Shown in pieces: positions 1 to 5,118 of a stretch of 5,118 nucleotides of DNA; the first letter of the stretch is position 1; every line of letters starts with the position of its first letter. Source of the DNA: Acidobacteriota bacterium (GTDB taxonomy: Bacteria > Acidobacteriota > UBA890); contig PBML01000057.1 of assembly GCA_002722645.1 (NCBI GenBank), positions 1-5,118 on the forward strand, given 5' to 3'. The notes below the pieces were generated by a model. That model did not search any database. It saw only the letters and a list, made by a program, of their open reading frames with translations, and was not told the origin of the DNA. The position numbers were made by a program, and so were the translations under genes.

Positions 1-2
1 CC

Positions 3-371
3 AGAACTATTCGCAATTATGCCTTGGCGTTCGGGGACAACAATCCGCTGTTTACGGATCCGAATTACGGCAAGCAGACTCGTTACGGCTGCCAATTGGC
101 TCCTAATCCTATCCTAACCACTGCGCGTGGGATAACTGCACACGGAGTGCAGGGGGGTGAGCACAGCAAAGAACGGCCCCAAGGTTATCCGTTAGCCAAC
201 CTTTACAGCCAGGGGCGCGAAATCGGCTACTTTCTTGCTTACGACCCTAAGGGCTTCCTTCCGAACTCTCCGTTCGCCTGGGGTCCACAACCGTTTAAAG
301 GCAATATCTTCTTCTCCGATCTCAACTCGGGCCTATGGGCGGTAAAGGTCCGCGAAGAGGACCCGCAATGA
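3..371 (+). CDS. 3' part of an apparently chimeric ORF: MaoC/FAS1-like dehydratase N-terminal segment joined to an LVIVD-propeller C-terminus
   Basis: The frame is open to the left edge, so the true start lies outside the window; 122 codons are visible before TGA. An internal TTG at 24 is not a credible start, because the similarity begins before it. Visible residues 3-38 (IRNYALAFGDNNPL, then FTDPNYG, TRYG and AP) match the pattern IR..A...GD.NPL..DP.Y...TR.G...AP of the N-terminal domain of MaoC/FAS1-like acyl dehydratases. Residues from about 66 (NLYSQGREIGYF, then FLPNSPFAWGPQP, then KGNIFFSDLNSGLWAVKV) instead match the C-terminal end of exported LVIVD-repeat propeller proteins. The two halves meet near 190-212. 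This could be a real fusion, a recombination product or an assembly join; the sequence alone cannot decide. The dehydratase part is too short to form a complete hot-dog fold inside the window. The stop overlaps the next start as ATGA, so the tail is probably co-translated with the YVTN gene. Confidence 0.7.
   Translation, partial: RTIRNYALAFGDNNPLFTDPNYGKQTRYGCQLAPNPILTTARGITAHGVQGGEHSKERPQGYPLANLYSQGREIGYFLAYDPKGFLPNSPFAWGPQPFKGNIFFSDLNSGLWAVKVREEDPQ
354..361 (+). promoter_or_regulatory. Shine-Dalgarno that fixes the YVTN propeller start
   Basis: GAAGAGGA lies 6 bases before the ATG at 368. It supports that start over the longer in-frame ATG at 335, which would add 11 residues ahead of a clean Lys-Lys signal peptide. 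The site is inside the coding end of the preceding gene, whose TGA (369-371) overlaps this ATG (368-370), a layout typical of translational coupling. Confidence 0.65.
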
Positions 372-1516
372 AAAAGGCGCCGATCGTCGCGCTCGTCGCC
401 ATCACCGGAACGCTGCTTGCCGTGGTGCCAGCGATTCCGCAGGCACAGGGCACTTATACGTTCTACGTCGCCGCTGAATCAGATGATGTTGTCGAGAAGA
501 TCGCCTTCGGCCCCGGAGGCCTGAGCTTAATCAAGAGCATCGAGGTCGGCTCCTGGCCAACTGAAATCGAAGGGCCTCACGGGCTCGGGATCTCGCCCAA
601 CGGCGAGTTTTGGTACCTGTCGCTGGCGCATGGCCAACCAGGGCCCCACGGCAACATCGTCAAGTACAGCACTGGGGATGACGTCTGGCTCGGCGAAGTT
701 GCGGTGGGCATGTTCCCTGCAACGCTGGCAGTGTCGCCGAGCATCGGCTTGCTCTACGTCGCTAACTTCAACCTCCACGGCCTGCCGGAACCCAGCTCGA
801 TCTCTGTCGTTGACCCCGAAAGCATGACCGAGGTCGGCCAAGTTGATGTCGGCGTGATGCCACACGGTGCCCGTATGAACCGGGAGGGCTCTAAGCTGTA
901 TTCGGTCAACATGATGGACGACGTGCTTGTCGAAATAGATGCCTATCGGATTGAGGTAAGTCGGCAACTTGGTCTGACAAGGCACGCACAGCACCAGATT
1001 GATGGGGCCCACCAGCAGCGCATGGCTCAGCATGGTGGTGAGGCGGGGCATGAAGAAGTGGACGGTATGGACATGTCAGAGATAATCAAGCCTACCTGGG
1101 CCACTTCCCCAACGCCTCAAGGCAAGATTTACGTCGCCGGCAACGGCGCTGGCAAGATCCTCGAGATCGACCTTGAGGATTGGGAAATAACTCGCGAGTT
1201 CGCGACTCCAGCGGGTCCCTATAATCTCGATGTTTCGCTCGACGGCACGCTGCTGGCAGTAACCTACAAGAGCAGCCGGTCTGTTGGCTTTTGGGACCTT
1301 AATGCCGGGAAGGAGGTTGGGCGCGTCGAAACGCTGCGGCCGATCCCGCATGGAATCGTGATCACGCCGGACGCCCGCTACGCGTTCGCCACCATCGAGG
1401 GCATCGGCGGTGAGCCGGGTTCAGTAGAAGCCTATGACCTGACGACGTTCAAACGGGTCGGCAACCTCGACATTGGGAAGCAAGCCGGCGGCATCGCCTT
1501 TTGGAAGATCAACTAG
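368..1516 (+). CDS. Exported YVTN/YncE-type beta-propeller protein with a His/Met-rich insertion
   Basis: The product is 382 residues, starting at ATG 368. Residues 1-28 form a Sec signal peptide: MKK, a hydrophobic stretch IVALVAITGTLLAVV, and a likely cleavage region at PQAQG. The mature part is built of repeating propeller blades. Recurrent elements are GPHGLGISPNGEFWYLS (69-85), FPATLAVSPSIGLLYVANF (116-134), MPHGARM..EGSKLYSVNM (164-182), GKIYVAGNG (252-260), YNLDVSLDGTLLAVTY (285-300) and PHGIVITPDARYAFATIEG (327-345). The PHG turn occurs three times, as in YVTN and cytochrome d1-like propellers, but there are no cysteines and so no CxxCH haem site. Residues about 206-236 break the blade pattern with many His and Met residues, suggesting a metal-binding surface loop. 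It overlaps the preceding LVIVD-like tail by 4 bases. The substrate is unknown; a periplasmic binding, scaffold or metal-handling role is inferred. Propeller identity is strong and function is open. Confidence 0.9.
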   Translation: MKKAPIVALVAITGTLLAVVPAIPQAQGTYTFYVAAESDDVVEKIAFGPGGLSLIKSIEVGSWPTEIEGPHGLGISPNGEFWYLSLAHGQPGPHGNIVKYSTGDDVWLGEVAVGMFPATLAVSPSIGLLYVANFNLHGLPEPSSISVVDPESMTEVGQVDVGVMPHGARMNREGSKLYSVNMMDDVLVEIDAYRIEVSRQLGLTRHAQHQIDGAHQQRMAQHGGEAGHEEVDGMDMSEIIKPTWATSPTPQGKIYVAGNGAGKILEIDLEDWEITREFATPAGPYNLDVSLDGTLLAVTYKSSRSVGFWDLNAGKEVGRVETLRPIPHGIVITPDARYAFATIEGIGGEPGSVEAYDLTTFKRVGNLDIGKQAGGIAFWKIN

Positions 1517-1554
1517 GCGAACATCGCTAACCGTGGCCCATCTTTGTGGAACCC

Positions 1555-1567
1555 GGCTGCTGCAGCC
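1555..1567 (+). repeat. Small inverted repeat just before the flavin reductase ribosome binding site
   Basis: GGCTG, a CTG loop and CAGCC form a 5-bp perfect stem that ends 3 bases before the Shine-Dalgarno at 1571. There is no T tract, so it is not an intrinsic terminator. It could mildly affect translation initiation or be chance. Confidence 0.3.
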
Positions 1568-1570
1568 AGT

Positions 1571-1576
1571 AGGTGA
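1571..1576 (+). promoter_or_regulatory. Shine-Dalgarno deciding the flavin reductase start
   Basis: AGGTGA sits 5 bases before the ATG at 1582. Two other in-frame candidates, GTG 1573 and ATG 1576, lie inside or touch this motif and would have no good ribosome binding site of their own. The third candidate, ATG 1582, is therefore preferred. Confidence 0.6.
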
Positions 1577-1581
1577 TGAAC

Positions 1582-2070
1582 ATGTCGGACGAAGACTTCC
1601 AGCGAAGCTACCGTAATACGATCGGTTTGTTTGCAACCGGCGTCACGGTGGTCCTCGCTGCTAAGGATGGAGATGTGCGTGGCATGACAGCAAATGCTGT
1701 TGCCTCGTTGTCACTGGACCCGACACTGCTCCTTTTTTGCCCAGCAAAGGACGCGCGCATTTCCTCCTGTTGCACGGTCGGCAGTTCGTTCACGGTCAAC
1801 ATCCTTGGAACTCACCAGGAAGGAATCTCTAACCATTTCGCCGGCACGGATAGTGAACCTGAGCACGCGTTCGTCGAATGGGATGAAGCCGGTGACGCAC
1901 CCCGCATCGCCGACGCGCTAGCATGCGTCGGCTGCAAGACTCAAGCAATCTATGACGGTGGAGATCATTGGATTGTGGTCGGCGAGGTCGTCGCACTTTA
2001 TCAAGATAGCGACCCGGGGGAGCCTCTACTTTTCCACGCAGGAAACTACCATCGGTTGGCAAGTAACTAA
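1582..2070 (+). CDS. Flavin reductase-like FMN-binding split-barrel protein
   Basis: The product is 162 residues, the usual length for short-chain NAD(P)H:flavin oxidoreductases of the HpaC/HsaB/TftC type, and it has no signal peptide, so it is cytoplasmic. Family landmarks appear in order: FATGVTVV (17-24), RGMTANAVASLSLDPTLLLF (33-52) with the following C53, the SFTVNIL strand (69-75), HWIVVGEVVALY (129-140) and the terminal PLLFHAGNYHRL (148-159). Members reduce free FMN or FAD with NAD(P)H to feed a partner monooxygenase, or carry a bound flavin themselves. No partner monooxygenase is in the window, so the pathway is unknown. Five cysteines are present (C53, C63, C64, C115, C118), including a CC pair and a CxxC. 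It lies 65 bases after the YVTN gene on the same strand and could be read from the same transcript. The start follows the AGGTGA motif. The fold assignment is firm; the specific substrate is not. Confidence 0.9.
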   Translation: MSDEDFQRSYRNTIGLFATGVTVVLAAKDGDVRGMTANAVASLSLDPTLLLFCPAKDARISSCCTVGSSFTVNILGTHQEGISNHFAGTDSEPEHAFVEWDEAGDAPRIADALACVGCKTQAIYDGGDHWIVVGEVVALYQDSDPGEPLLFHAGNYHRLASN

Positions 2071-2160
2071 CAACGCCCACCGCAGGTAGCATTGACCCAT
2101 CCCAGGAGTCTCACCGCCAGCCTTGCGCCCAAAGAAAAGGTTCGAGGCATCCGTCTGCGA
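2071..2160. other. Convergent intergenic gap with no clear terminator
   Basis: This 90-bp stretch lies between the stop codons of the flavin reductase and the MBL hydrolase. I looked for a GC-rich stem followed by a T run in either direction and found only a 4-bp CCTT/AAGG pairing with a long loop. Termination here may depend on Rho or on structure I could not detect by eye. Confidence 0.5.
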
Positions 2161-3177
2161 TCATGAGCTAGCTGTCAGCTCGTCGTAGACCACTCCCAGG
2201 TTGTCGTTGAGCCGGCGCGGGGACCAGTCCGCGAACTCCGGCGGCTGCATCTCAATAATCTGGTCTCGTGTCCGGCCATCGTCAATCTCCTTCTGGACGA
2301 AATCCCGAAGGATGTCGAAATAGTTAGAGAAATCCTGCAGGCCGTTGATGTCGCTGATCTCACCGTGCCCCGGTATACATACCGTGTCTGCATCACACAG
2401 TTCAATCATCGCTTTGAGACAATTCTGCCAACCGACGGTCGTGGCGTCGGCGCCGGTATCAATCCGTGGGTGAAGACCATTGAAAAACAGGTCGCCTCCG
2501 TGAATAACCTTGGCCTCCGGAAGAAAAACAAAGACGTCGTTGTCGGTATGGCCGCGATCTATGTGGCGAAGCTCAAGGGTGGTCGATCCAACCGTAACTT
2601 CTTGCTCAGACTCGAAGGTTTCGGTAGCCGAAAAAGACATGGCGGTCATTTGTTCTTCAGCCATAGCCATGAAGGCCGCCACCGATTGCGATCCAGCACT
2701 GCGCGCTTCGCCAGAGATATCCATGTTGTCCACCTGCTGATTAAAGCGCTCGAGGCGTCCGACATGGTCGCGAAGAATACCGGCCAACATTTGAGAGCCC
2801 CCCGCCATAGCGCGTGCTACGCCACGCTCCTGGCCATACACCGGAACCCCACCAGTAAAAAATGGGTTGCCGCCAATATGGTCACCATGATGGTGGGTAT
2901 TAACGACGCTCTCAAGCGTACCGCCGAATGACTCAGCTTCGGCCCGCAACACCTCGCCAAAGCCAGCGTTCTTAGTGTCAACGAGTACGAGGCTACTTCC
3001 ATCGTTAACGGCGAGCACATTGCCACCAGCACCAAAGGCGACCCTCATGGCGTCCCTAATCGGCCGCCAATCAAAAACGGTTGATTGCTGCCCAATGCCG
3101 AACGTGGCACGCGGGCGTACCAACCCGCTAGCTGATGCTAGCGCCAGTGTGGTCGAGAACTCACGGCGGTTGAACAT
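2161..3177 (-). CDS. Metallo-beta-lactamase-fold hydrolase with a twin-arginine leader
   Basis: The product is 338 residues. The N-terminus NRREFSTTLALASASGLV carries a twin arginine (R4, R5) and a short hydrophobic stretch, consistent with Tat export of a folded, metal-loaded enzyme. The zinc motifs are complete: THHHGDH with H95, H97, D99 and H100; H210 in the GHTDND motif; D229 in IHGGDLFF; and H271 in IPGHG. Two zinc ions and hydrolase activity are therefore expected from family knowledge, but the substrate is not readable. About 75 residues between the HHHGDH and the next strand (115-190) form a probably helical, methionine-rich insertion (M170, M172, M177, M180). The gene follows the PQQ-like propeller with a 12-bp gap and is probably co-transcribed with it. 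An alternative is kinship with the zinc metallohydrolases that accompany quinoprotein systems, but no cytochrome or SoxYZ-like partner is visible. Fold confidence is high. Confidence 0.92.
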   Translation of the reverse strand: MFNRREFSTTLALASASGLVRPRATFGIGQQSTVFDWRPIRDAMRVAFGAGGNVLAVNDGSSLVLVDTKNAGFGEVLRAEAESFGGTLESVVNTHHHGDHIGGNPFFTGGVPVYGQERGVARAMAGGSQMLAGILRDHVGRLERFNQQVDNMDISGEARSAGSQSVAAFMAMAEEQMTAMSFSATETFESEQEVTVGSTTLELRHIDRGHTDNDVFVFLPEAKVIHGGDLFFNGLHPRIDTGADATTVGWQNCLKAMIELCDADTVCIPGHGEISDINGLQDFSNYFDILRDFVQKEIDDGRTRDQIIEMQPPEFADWSPRRLNDNLGVVYDELTASS

Positions 3178-3183
3178 GGCGTT

Positions 3184-3191
3184 CTTCTCCT
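3184..3191 (-). promoter_or_regulatory. Strong Shine-Dalgarno of the MBL gene overlapping the upstream stop
   Basis: On the minus strand AGGAGAAG occupies 3191-3184, with the AGGAG core 9 bases before the ATG (3177-3175). Its first bases overlap the TAG stop of the PQQ-like propeller gene (3192-3190). This placement supports both the chosen start and translation from a shared mRNA. Confidence 0.75.
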
Positions 3192-4689
3192 ATTGAAATC
3201 CGAAGCAATACAGGGTGTTTCTGGTGCGCAGATAAATTCGGCTGTCGTCGATCGCCGGGGTGCCATATACCAAGTCATCGAGGTCACCGACTGATACGAC
3301 GTCGAGTCCACCGCCGGGTTCCACAACCGCGACCAAACCGAGTTCGCTAGCGAAGTAGATCTTGCCATCGGCTGCAACGGGAGAAGCATAGTACGCATCC
3401 ACGGCGCCACGAAGGCGACCTTGGGCGAGGACCTCCCCGGTGGTCGGGTCGAAAGACGTGACGATGCCACCGTCGTTGATCATGTACAGCACACCTTCAT
3501 ATATCAGCGGTGACGGCAACTGCGGCACGGCACGATGATATGTCCAGGCAACGTTCTGTTCAGTCATGTCACCTGCGCCGCCTAGCTTAATGGCAAGCAC
3601 ACCGTTCGTTGAGGTCATCGCGGCTTTAAAATAGGCCCAATCCTTGGCATCGAAAGCATCATCGTGGTTGAGATCGGTGAAGCCCATCCAGCCAGCTGCA
3701 AGGGTGCCTTGGAGCTCTTCGGCACTGAGCTTACCGTCGCCATCGACATCGCGTTCCAGAGCCTGCTCGAAGGTCTCGATCTGGGGCTGGCGGCCGGGTT
3801 GCTGCATTGGTGATCCAAAGCCATTTACGAAAATCATCCCGTCGTGTATCACTGGCGTCGATTTGATCTCGAAGGAGAGACCACTGACCCACCAGAGCTT
3901 CTCGCCATTTGAAACATCATAAGCGGTTAGAAAAAACGAGCCTGGGATCAGCAACTGGGTACGACCAGTATCATCGACCCAAAGGATCGGTGTCGCATGG
4001 CCGCTTTTGGCCTCCGGGCGATCAGCCTTCCAGATCGTGCTGCCGTCTTCCCGTGAGACCGCAAGCAAGTAGGAATCGTTGGTTTGGTCAGCAACCAGGA
4101 TCACCATATCGTCAGCCAGGATCGGCGATGCCCCCATGCCGTATATGTTGTCAAAAGGCCCCAGAGGCAGCCTCCAGAGTTCATTGCCGTCGACATCGTA
4201 GGCAATCATCCCGTAGTCCGCGAAGAACACGACAACAATTTCACCGTCGGTGACCGGGCTCGGTGACGCCGGATTGTTGCGCGGATCAGGCGGGTCGGTC
4301 GGGTGGCTCGGCGCCGTCTGGCGCCAAATAATCTCGCCCGAGCCACGATCTAACGCGATGGTTTGCAAGTCATCTTCTACAACTCCCGTCAGGAAAATCT
4401 TGCCCTCCGAAAGGATCGGCGATGAATGCCCCGGAGGAAGTTGAGTCGCCCAAATCACGTTGGTGTCCGGACCAACCTCGCTGGGCAGATTGAATGTATC
4501 GGCAACACCATTCCCGTTTGGTCCCCGAAACCTCGACCAGTCGTTGGCCGCATCCGACGCTACGAACTCGTCAGACTGTGTGGCAAACACAGCGACCCCC
4601 AAGGTGAGCAACAAAACAACGAAGAAGGAAATTTTCGGTGCGGGAGTTTTCAACGACACGAAACTCTCAATCTGATCCAATAGAGACAT
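3190..4689 (-). CDS. Membrane-anchored PQQ-like beta-propeller protein with an EF-hand-like insertion
   Basis: The product is 499 residues. One hydrophobic helix (about 20-37) after a short polar head suggests a signal anchor that places the rest outside the cytoplasm. WSRFRGPNGNGVAD (51-64) is the opening seen in many PQQ-like propellers of environmental bacteria. Propeller repeat ends of the AxD..G...W kind recur: ALDRGSGEIIW (112-122), AYDVDGNELW (163-172), AVSREDGSTIW (210-220), AYDVSNGEKLW (256-266) and SFDPTTGEVL (412-421). Between blades, residues 314-325 (D314, D316, D318, G319, L321, E325) form a canonical calcium loop; residues 339-350 (D339, N341, D343, D347, D350) form a second, less regular one. 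Only one cysteine is present (C495), so the vicinal disulphide of true PQQ alcohol dehydrogenases is missing. A scaffold or binding role like that of BamB-type propellers is more likely than catalysis. No good Shine-Dalgarno precedes the ATG at 4689. In-frame GTG or TTG codons at residues 11-13 are possible alternative starts. Confidence 0.9.
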   Translation of the reverse strand: MSLLDQIESFVSLKTPAPKISFFVVLLLTLGVAVFATQSDEFVASDAANDWSRFRGPNGNGVADTFNLPSEVGPDTNVIWATQLPPGHSSPILSEGKIFLTGVVEDDLQTIALDRGSGEIIWRQTAPSHPTDPPDPRNNPASPSPVTDGEIVVVFFADYGMIAYDVDGNELWRLPLGPFDNIYGMGASPILADDMVILVADQTNDSYLLAVSREDGSTIWKADRPEAKSGHATPILWVDDTGRTQLLIPGSFFLTAYDVSNGEKLWWVSGLSFEIKSTPVIHDGMIFVNGFGSPMQQPGRQPQIETFEQALERDVDGDGKLSAEELQGTLAAGWMGFTDLNHDDAFDAKDWAYFKAAMTSTNGVLAIKLGGAGDMTEQNVAWTYHRAVPQLPSPLIYEGVLYMINDGGIVTSFDPTTGEVLAQGRLRGAVDAYYASPVAADGKIYFASELGLVAVVEPGGGLDVVSVGDLDDLVYGTPAIDDSRIYLRTRNTLYCFGFQ

Positions 4690-4707
4690 GAAAGAACTTT
4701 ATCCCCG

Positions 4708-4722
4708 GTGGGCGTAGCCCAC
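4708..4722. repeat. Perfect 6-bp inverted repeat in the leader of the PQQ-like propeller gene
   Basis: GTGGGC, a GTA spacer and GCCCAC form a perfect dyad 18 bases upstream of the minus-strand ATG. In RNA it would make a tight GC-rich hairpin close to the ribosome binding region of a gene that lacks an obvious Shine-Dalgarno. As DNA it could be a small operator. Neither role is proven. Confidence 0.45.
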
Positions 4723-4853
4723 AACGCAGCGGGACTGGCCGAATATCAGATGAGCATGCCCGCTGTCGTCCGGTTCCGGTTGTTCCCCCCTCGAACGGGT
4801 GGCAAGGTAAGTGGAGCCTTTCCCGATTCACTTCGACGCATTCGACCACCTCC

Positions 4854-4859
4854 AAGGAG
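4854..4859 (+). promoter_or_regulatory. Shine-Dalgarno of the Ig-like gene
   Basis: AAGGAG lies 9 bases before ATG 4869 and 12 before the directly following ATG 4872. The spacing favours the first ATG of the pair. Confidence 0.65.
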
Positions 4860-4868
4860 TCATTCCTA

Positions 4869-5118
4869 ATGATGAAGGATCGCATTCTATTGCTGGTTTT
4901 AGTTCTGTTGATGGCGGCCGCTCCTCTTGTCGCGCAACAGCAAGAACAAGCAACAATACAGCTCACTATCGAACCGGCCGAACTCACGCTAGCACTCGGA
5001 GAAAAAACCACGCTGACAGCGACGGTGCGGGATGCCGCCGGCAATATAGTGGATCGTCCGGTACTGTTTTTCTCGCAGGCACGGCGTGCCGTATCGGTGA
5101 ATGCTTCTACCGGGGAGG
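4869..5118 (+). CDS. 5' part of a secreted bacterial Ig-like (BIG2-like) domain protein
   Basis: The gene runs off the right edge after 83 complete codons. It opens with MMKDR and the hydrophobic run ILLLVLVLLMAAAPLVA, followed by QQQEQ: a textbook Sec signal peptide, probably cleaved at LVA-Q. The mature start, IEPAELTLALGEKTTLTATV followed by RDAAGNIVDRPVLFFS and ARRAVSVNASTGE, follows the bacterial Ig-like pattern of a strand ending in L.LG, then .TLTATV.D..GN.V, then a V..F(S) strand and a VSV...GE turn. Such domains are adhesion or spacer modules of surface proteins. From memory of the family, proteins with this particular N-terminus often continue into further Ig-like domains and an LVIVD-repeat propeller. 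The rest is outside the window, so this cannot be checked here. It is transcribed divergently from the PQQ-like propeller pair. Confidence 0.8.
   Translation, partial: MMKDRILLLVLVLLMAAAPLVAQQQEQATIQLTIEPAELTLALGEKTTLTATVRDAAGNIVDRPVLFFSQARRAVSVNASTGE

Larger units (their letters stand above)
4690..4868. promoter_or_regulatory. Divergent intergenic region, presumed to hold two promoters
   Basis: This 179-bp region separates the start of the minus-strand propeller/MBL pair from the plus-strand Ig-like gene, so promoters in both directions are expected. I could not identify convincing -35/-10 pairs on either strand. Visible elements are the inverted repeat at 4708-4722, a tandem CCGGTT CCGGTT at 4770-4781 and the Shine-Dalgarno AAGGAG at 4854-4859 for the plus-strand gene. 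Confidence 0.5.

Noticed and set aside
24..371. Complete small gene starting at TTG 24
   Set aside because: The frame is open to the left edge and dehydratase-like similarity already begins before this codon, so it is an internal Leu of a truncated gene.
527..1051. Minus-strand open frame of 174 codons inside the YVTN gene
   Set aside because: It is antisense to clear propeller repeats and has no domain pattern of its own.
1517..1527. GCGA-ACA-TCGC stem directly after the YVTN stop as a terminator
   Set aside because: The stem is only 4 bp and no T run follows, so it is not a credible intrinsic terminator.
2365..2931. Plus-strand open frame of 188 codons inside the MBL gene
   Set aside because: The opposite strand encodes a complete MBL enzyme with all zinc ligands; this frame shows no recognisable motif or ribosome binding site.
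3127..3142. GCTAGC-TGAT-GCTAGC repeat that could be a hairpin or operator
   Set aside because: It lies inside the Tat leader coding sequence of the MBL gene and is explained by the repeated Ala-Ser codons of the hydrophobic stretch.
3190..4689. True PQQ-dependent alcohol dehydrogenase
   Set aside because: Only one cysteine is present, so the vicinal disulphide is absent. The length is shorter than typical quinoprotein dehydrogenases and no cytochrome domain or partner is visible.
4691..4733. Possible sigma-70 promoter on the minus strand (TTGTGG, about 16 bases, ATAAAG)
   Set aside because: Both hexamers match the consensus poorly and the -10 would sit almost on the start codon, requiring a nearly leaderless transcript. 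Not enough to call a promoter.
4667..5044. Minus-strand open frame of 125 codons across the divergent intergenic region
   Set aside because: It overlaps the Ig-like gene, whose signal peptide, Shine-Dalgarno and domain pattern are clear on the plus strand. The minus-strand translation resembles no family and is rich in Ser, Arg and Cys, as shadow frames often are.

Overview
The window looks like bacterial chromosomal DNA of moderately high GC content. It is dominated by genes for exported proteins: three beta-propeller or propeller-like proteins, a Tat-type metallo-beta-lactamase-fold hydrolase, and the start of a secreted Ig-like domain protein. This mix (RFRGPNG-type PQQ-like propellers, YVTN and LVIVD propellers, BIG2-like domains) is common in environmental Acidobacteriota, Gemmatimonadota and Planctomycetota-like genomes. 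That is an impression from family knowledge and no marker gene here fixes the taxon. No RNA gene, transposase, CRISPR array, attachment site or convincing intrinsic terminator was seen.

Layout. The plus strand from 1 to about 2070 carries three genes. The first is the 3' end of an open reading frame that enters from the left edge. Its first part resembles a MaoC/FAS1-like dehydratase N-terminal domain and its last part resembles the C-terminus of LVIVD-repeat propeller proteins. The second gene overlaps it by ATGA and is an exported YVTN-type propeller (368-1516) with a His/Met-rich insertion. The third is a short flavin reductase-like FMN-binding split-barrel protein (1582-2070). A gap of about 90 bp separates these from a convergent minus-strand pair. 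That pair reads from right to left: a membrane-anchored PQQ-like propeller with two EF-hand-like loops (4689-3190), then an MBL-fold hydrolase with a twin-arginine leader (3177-2161). The two are 12 bp apart, with the Shine-Dalgarno of the second overlapping the stop codon of the first. Upstream of the pair is a divergent intergenic region (4690-4868) holding a perfect 6-bp inverted repeat. From 4869 a plus-strand gene with a signal peptide and a bacterial Ig-like domain runs off the right edge.

How the genes may work together. The minus-strand pair looks like one transcription unit for a cell-envelope propeller plus a periplasmic zinc hydrolase. The substrate cannot be read from sequence. 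On the plus strand, the propeller tail and the YVTN gene appear translationally coupled. The flavin reductase may be a separate cytoplasmic enzyme that supplies reduced flavin to a monooxygenase lying elsewhere. No complete new system can be claimed. The observations most worth checking are the apparent MaoC/LVIVD chimera at the left edge, the His/Met-rich loop in the YVTN propeller and the EF-hand insertion in the PQQ-like propeller.
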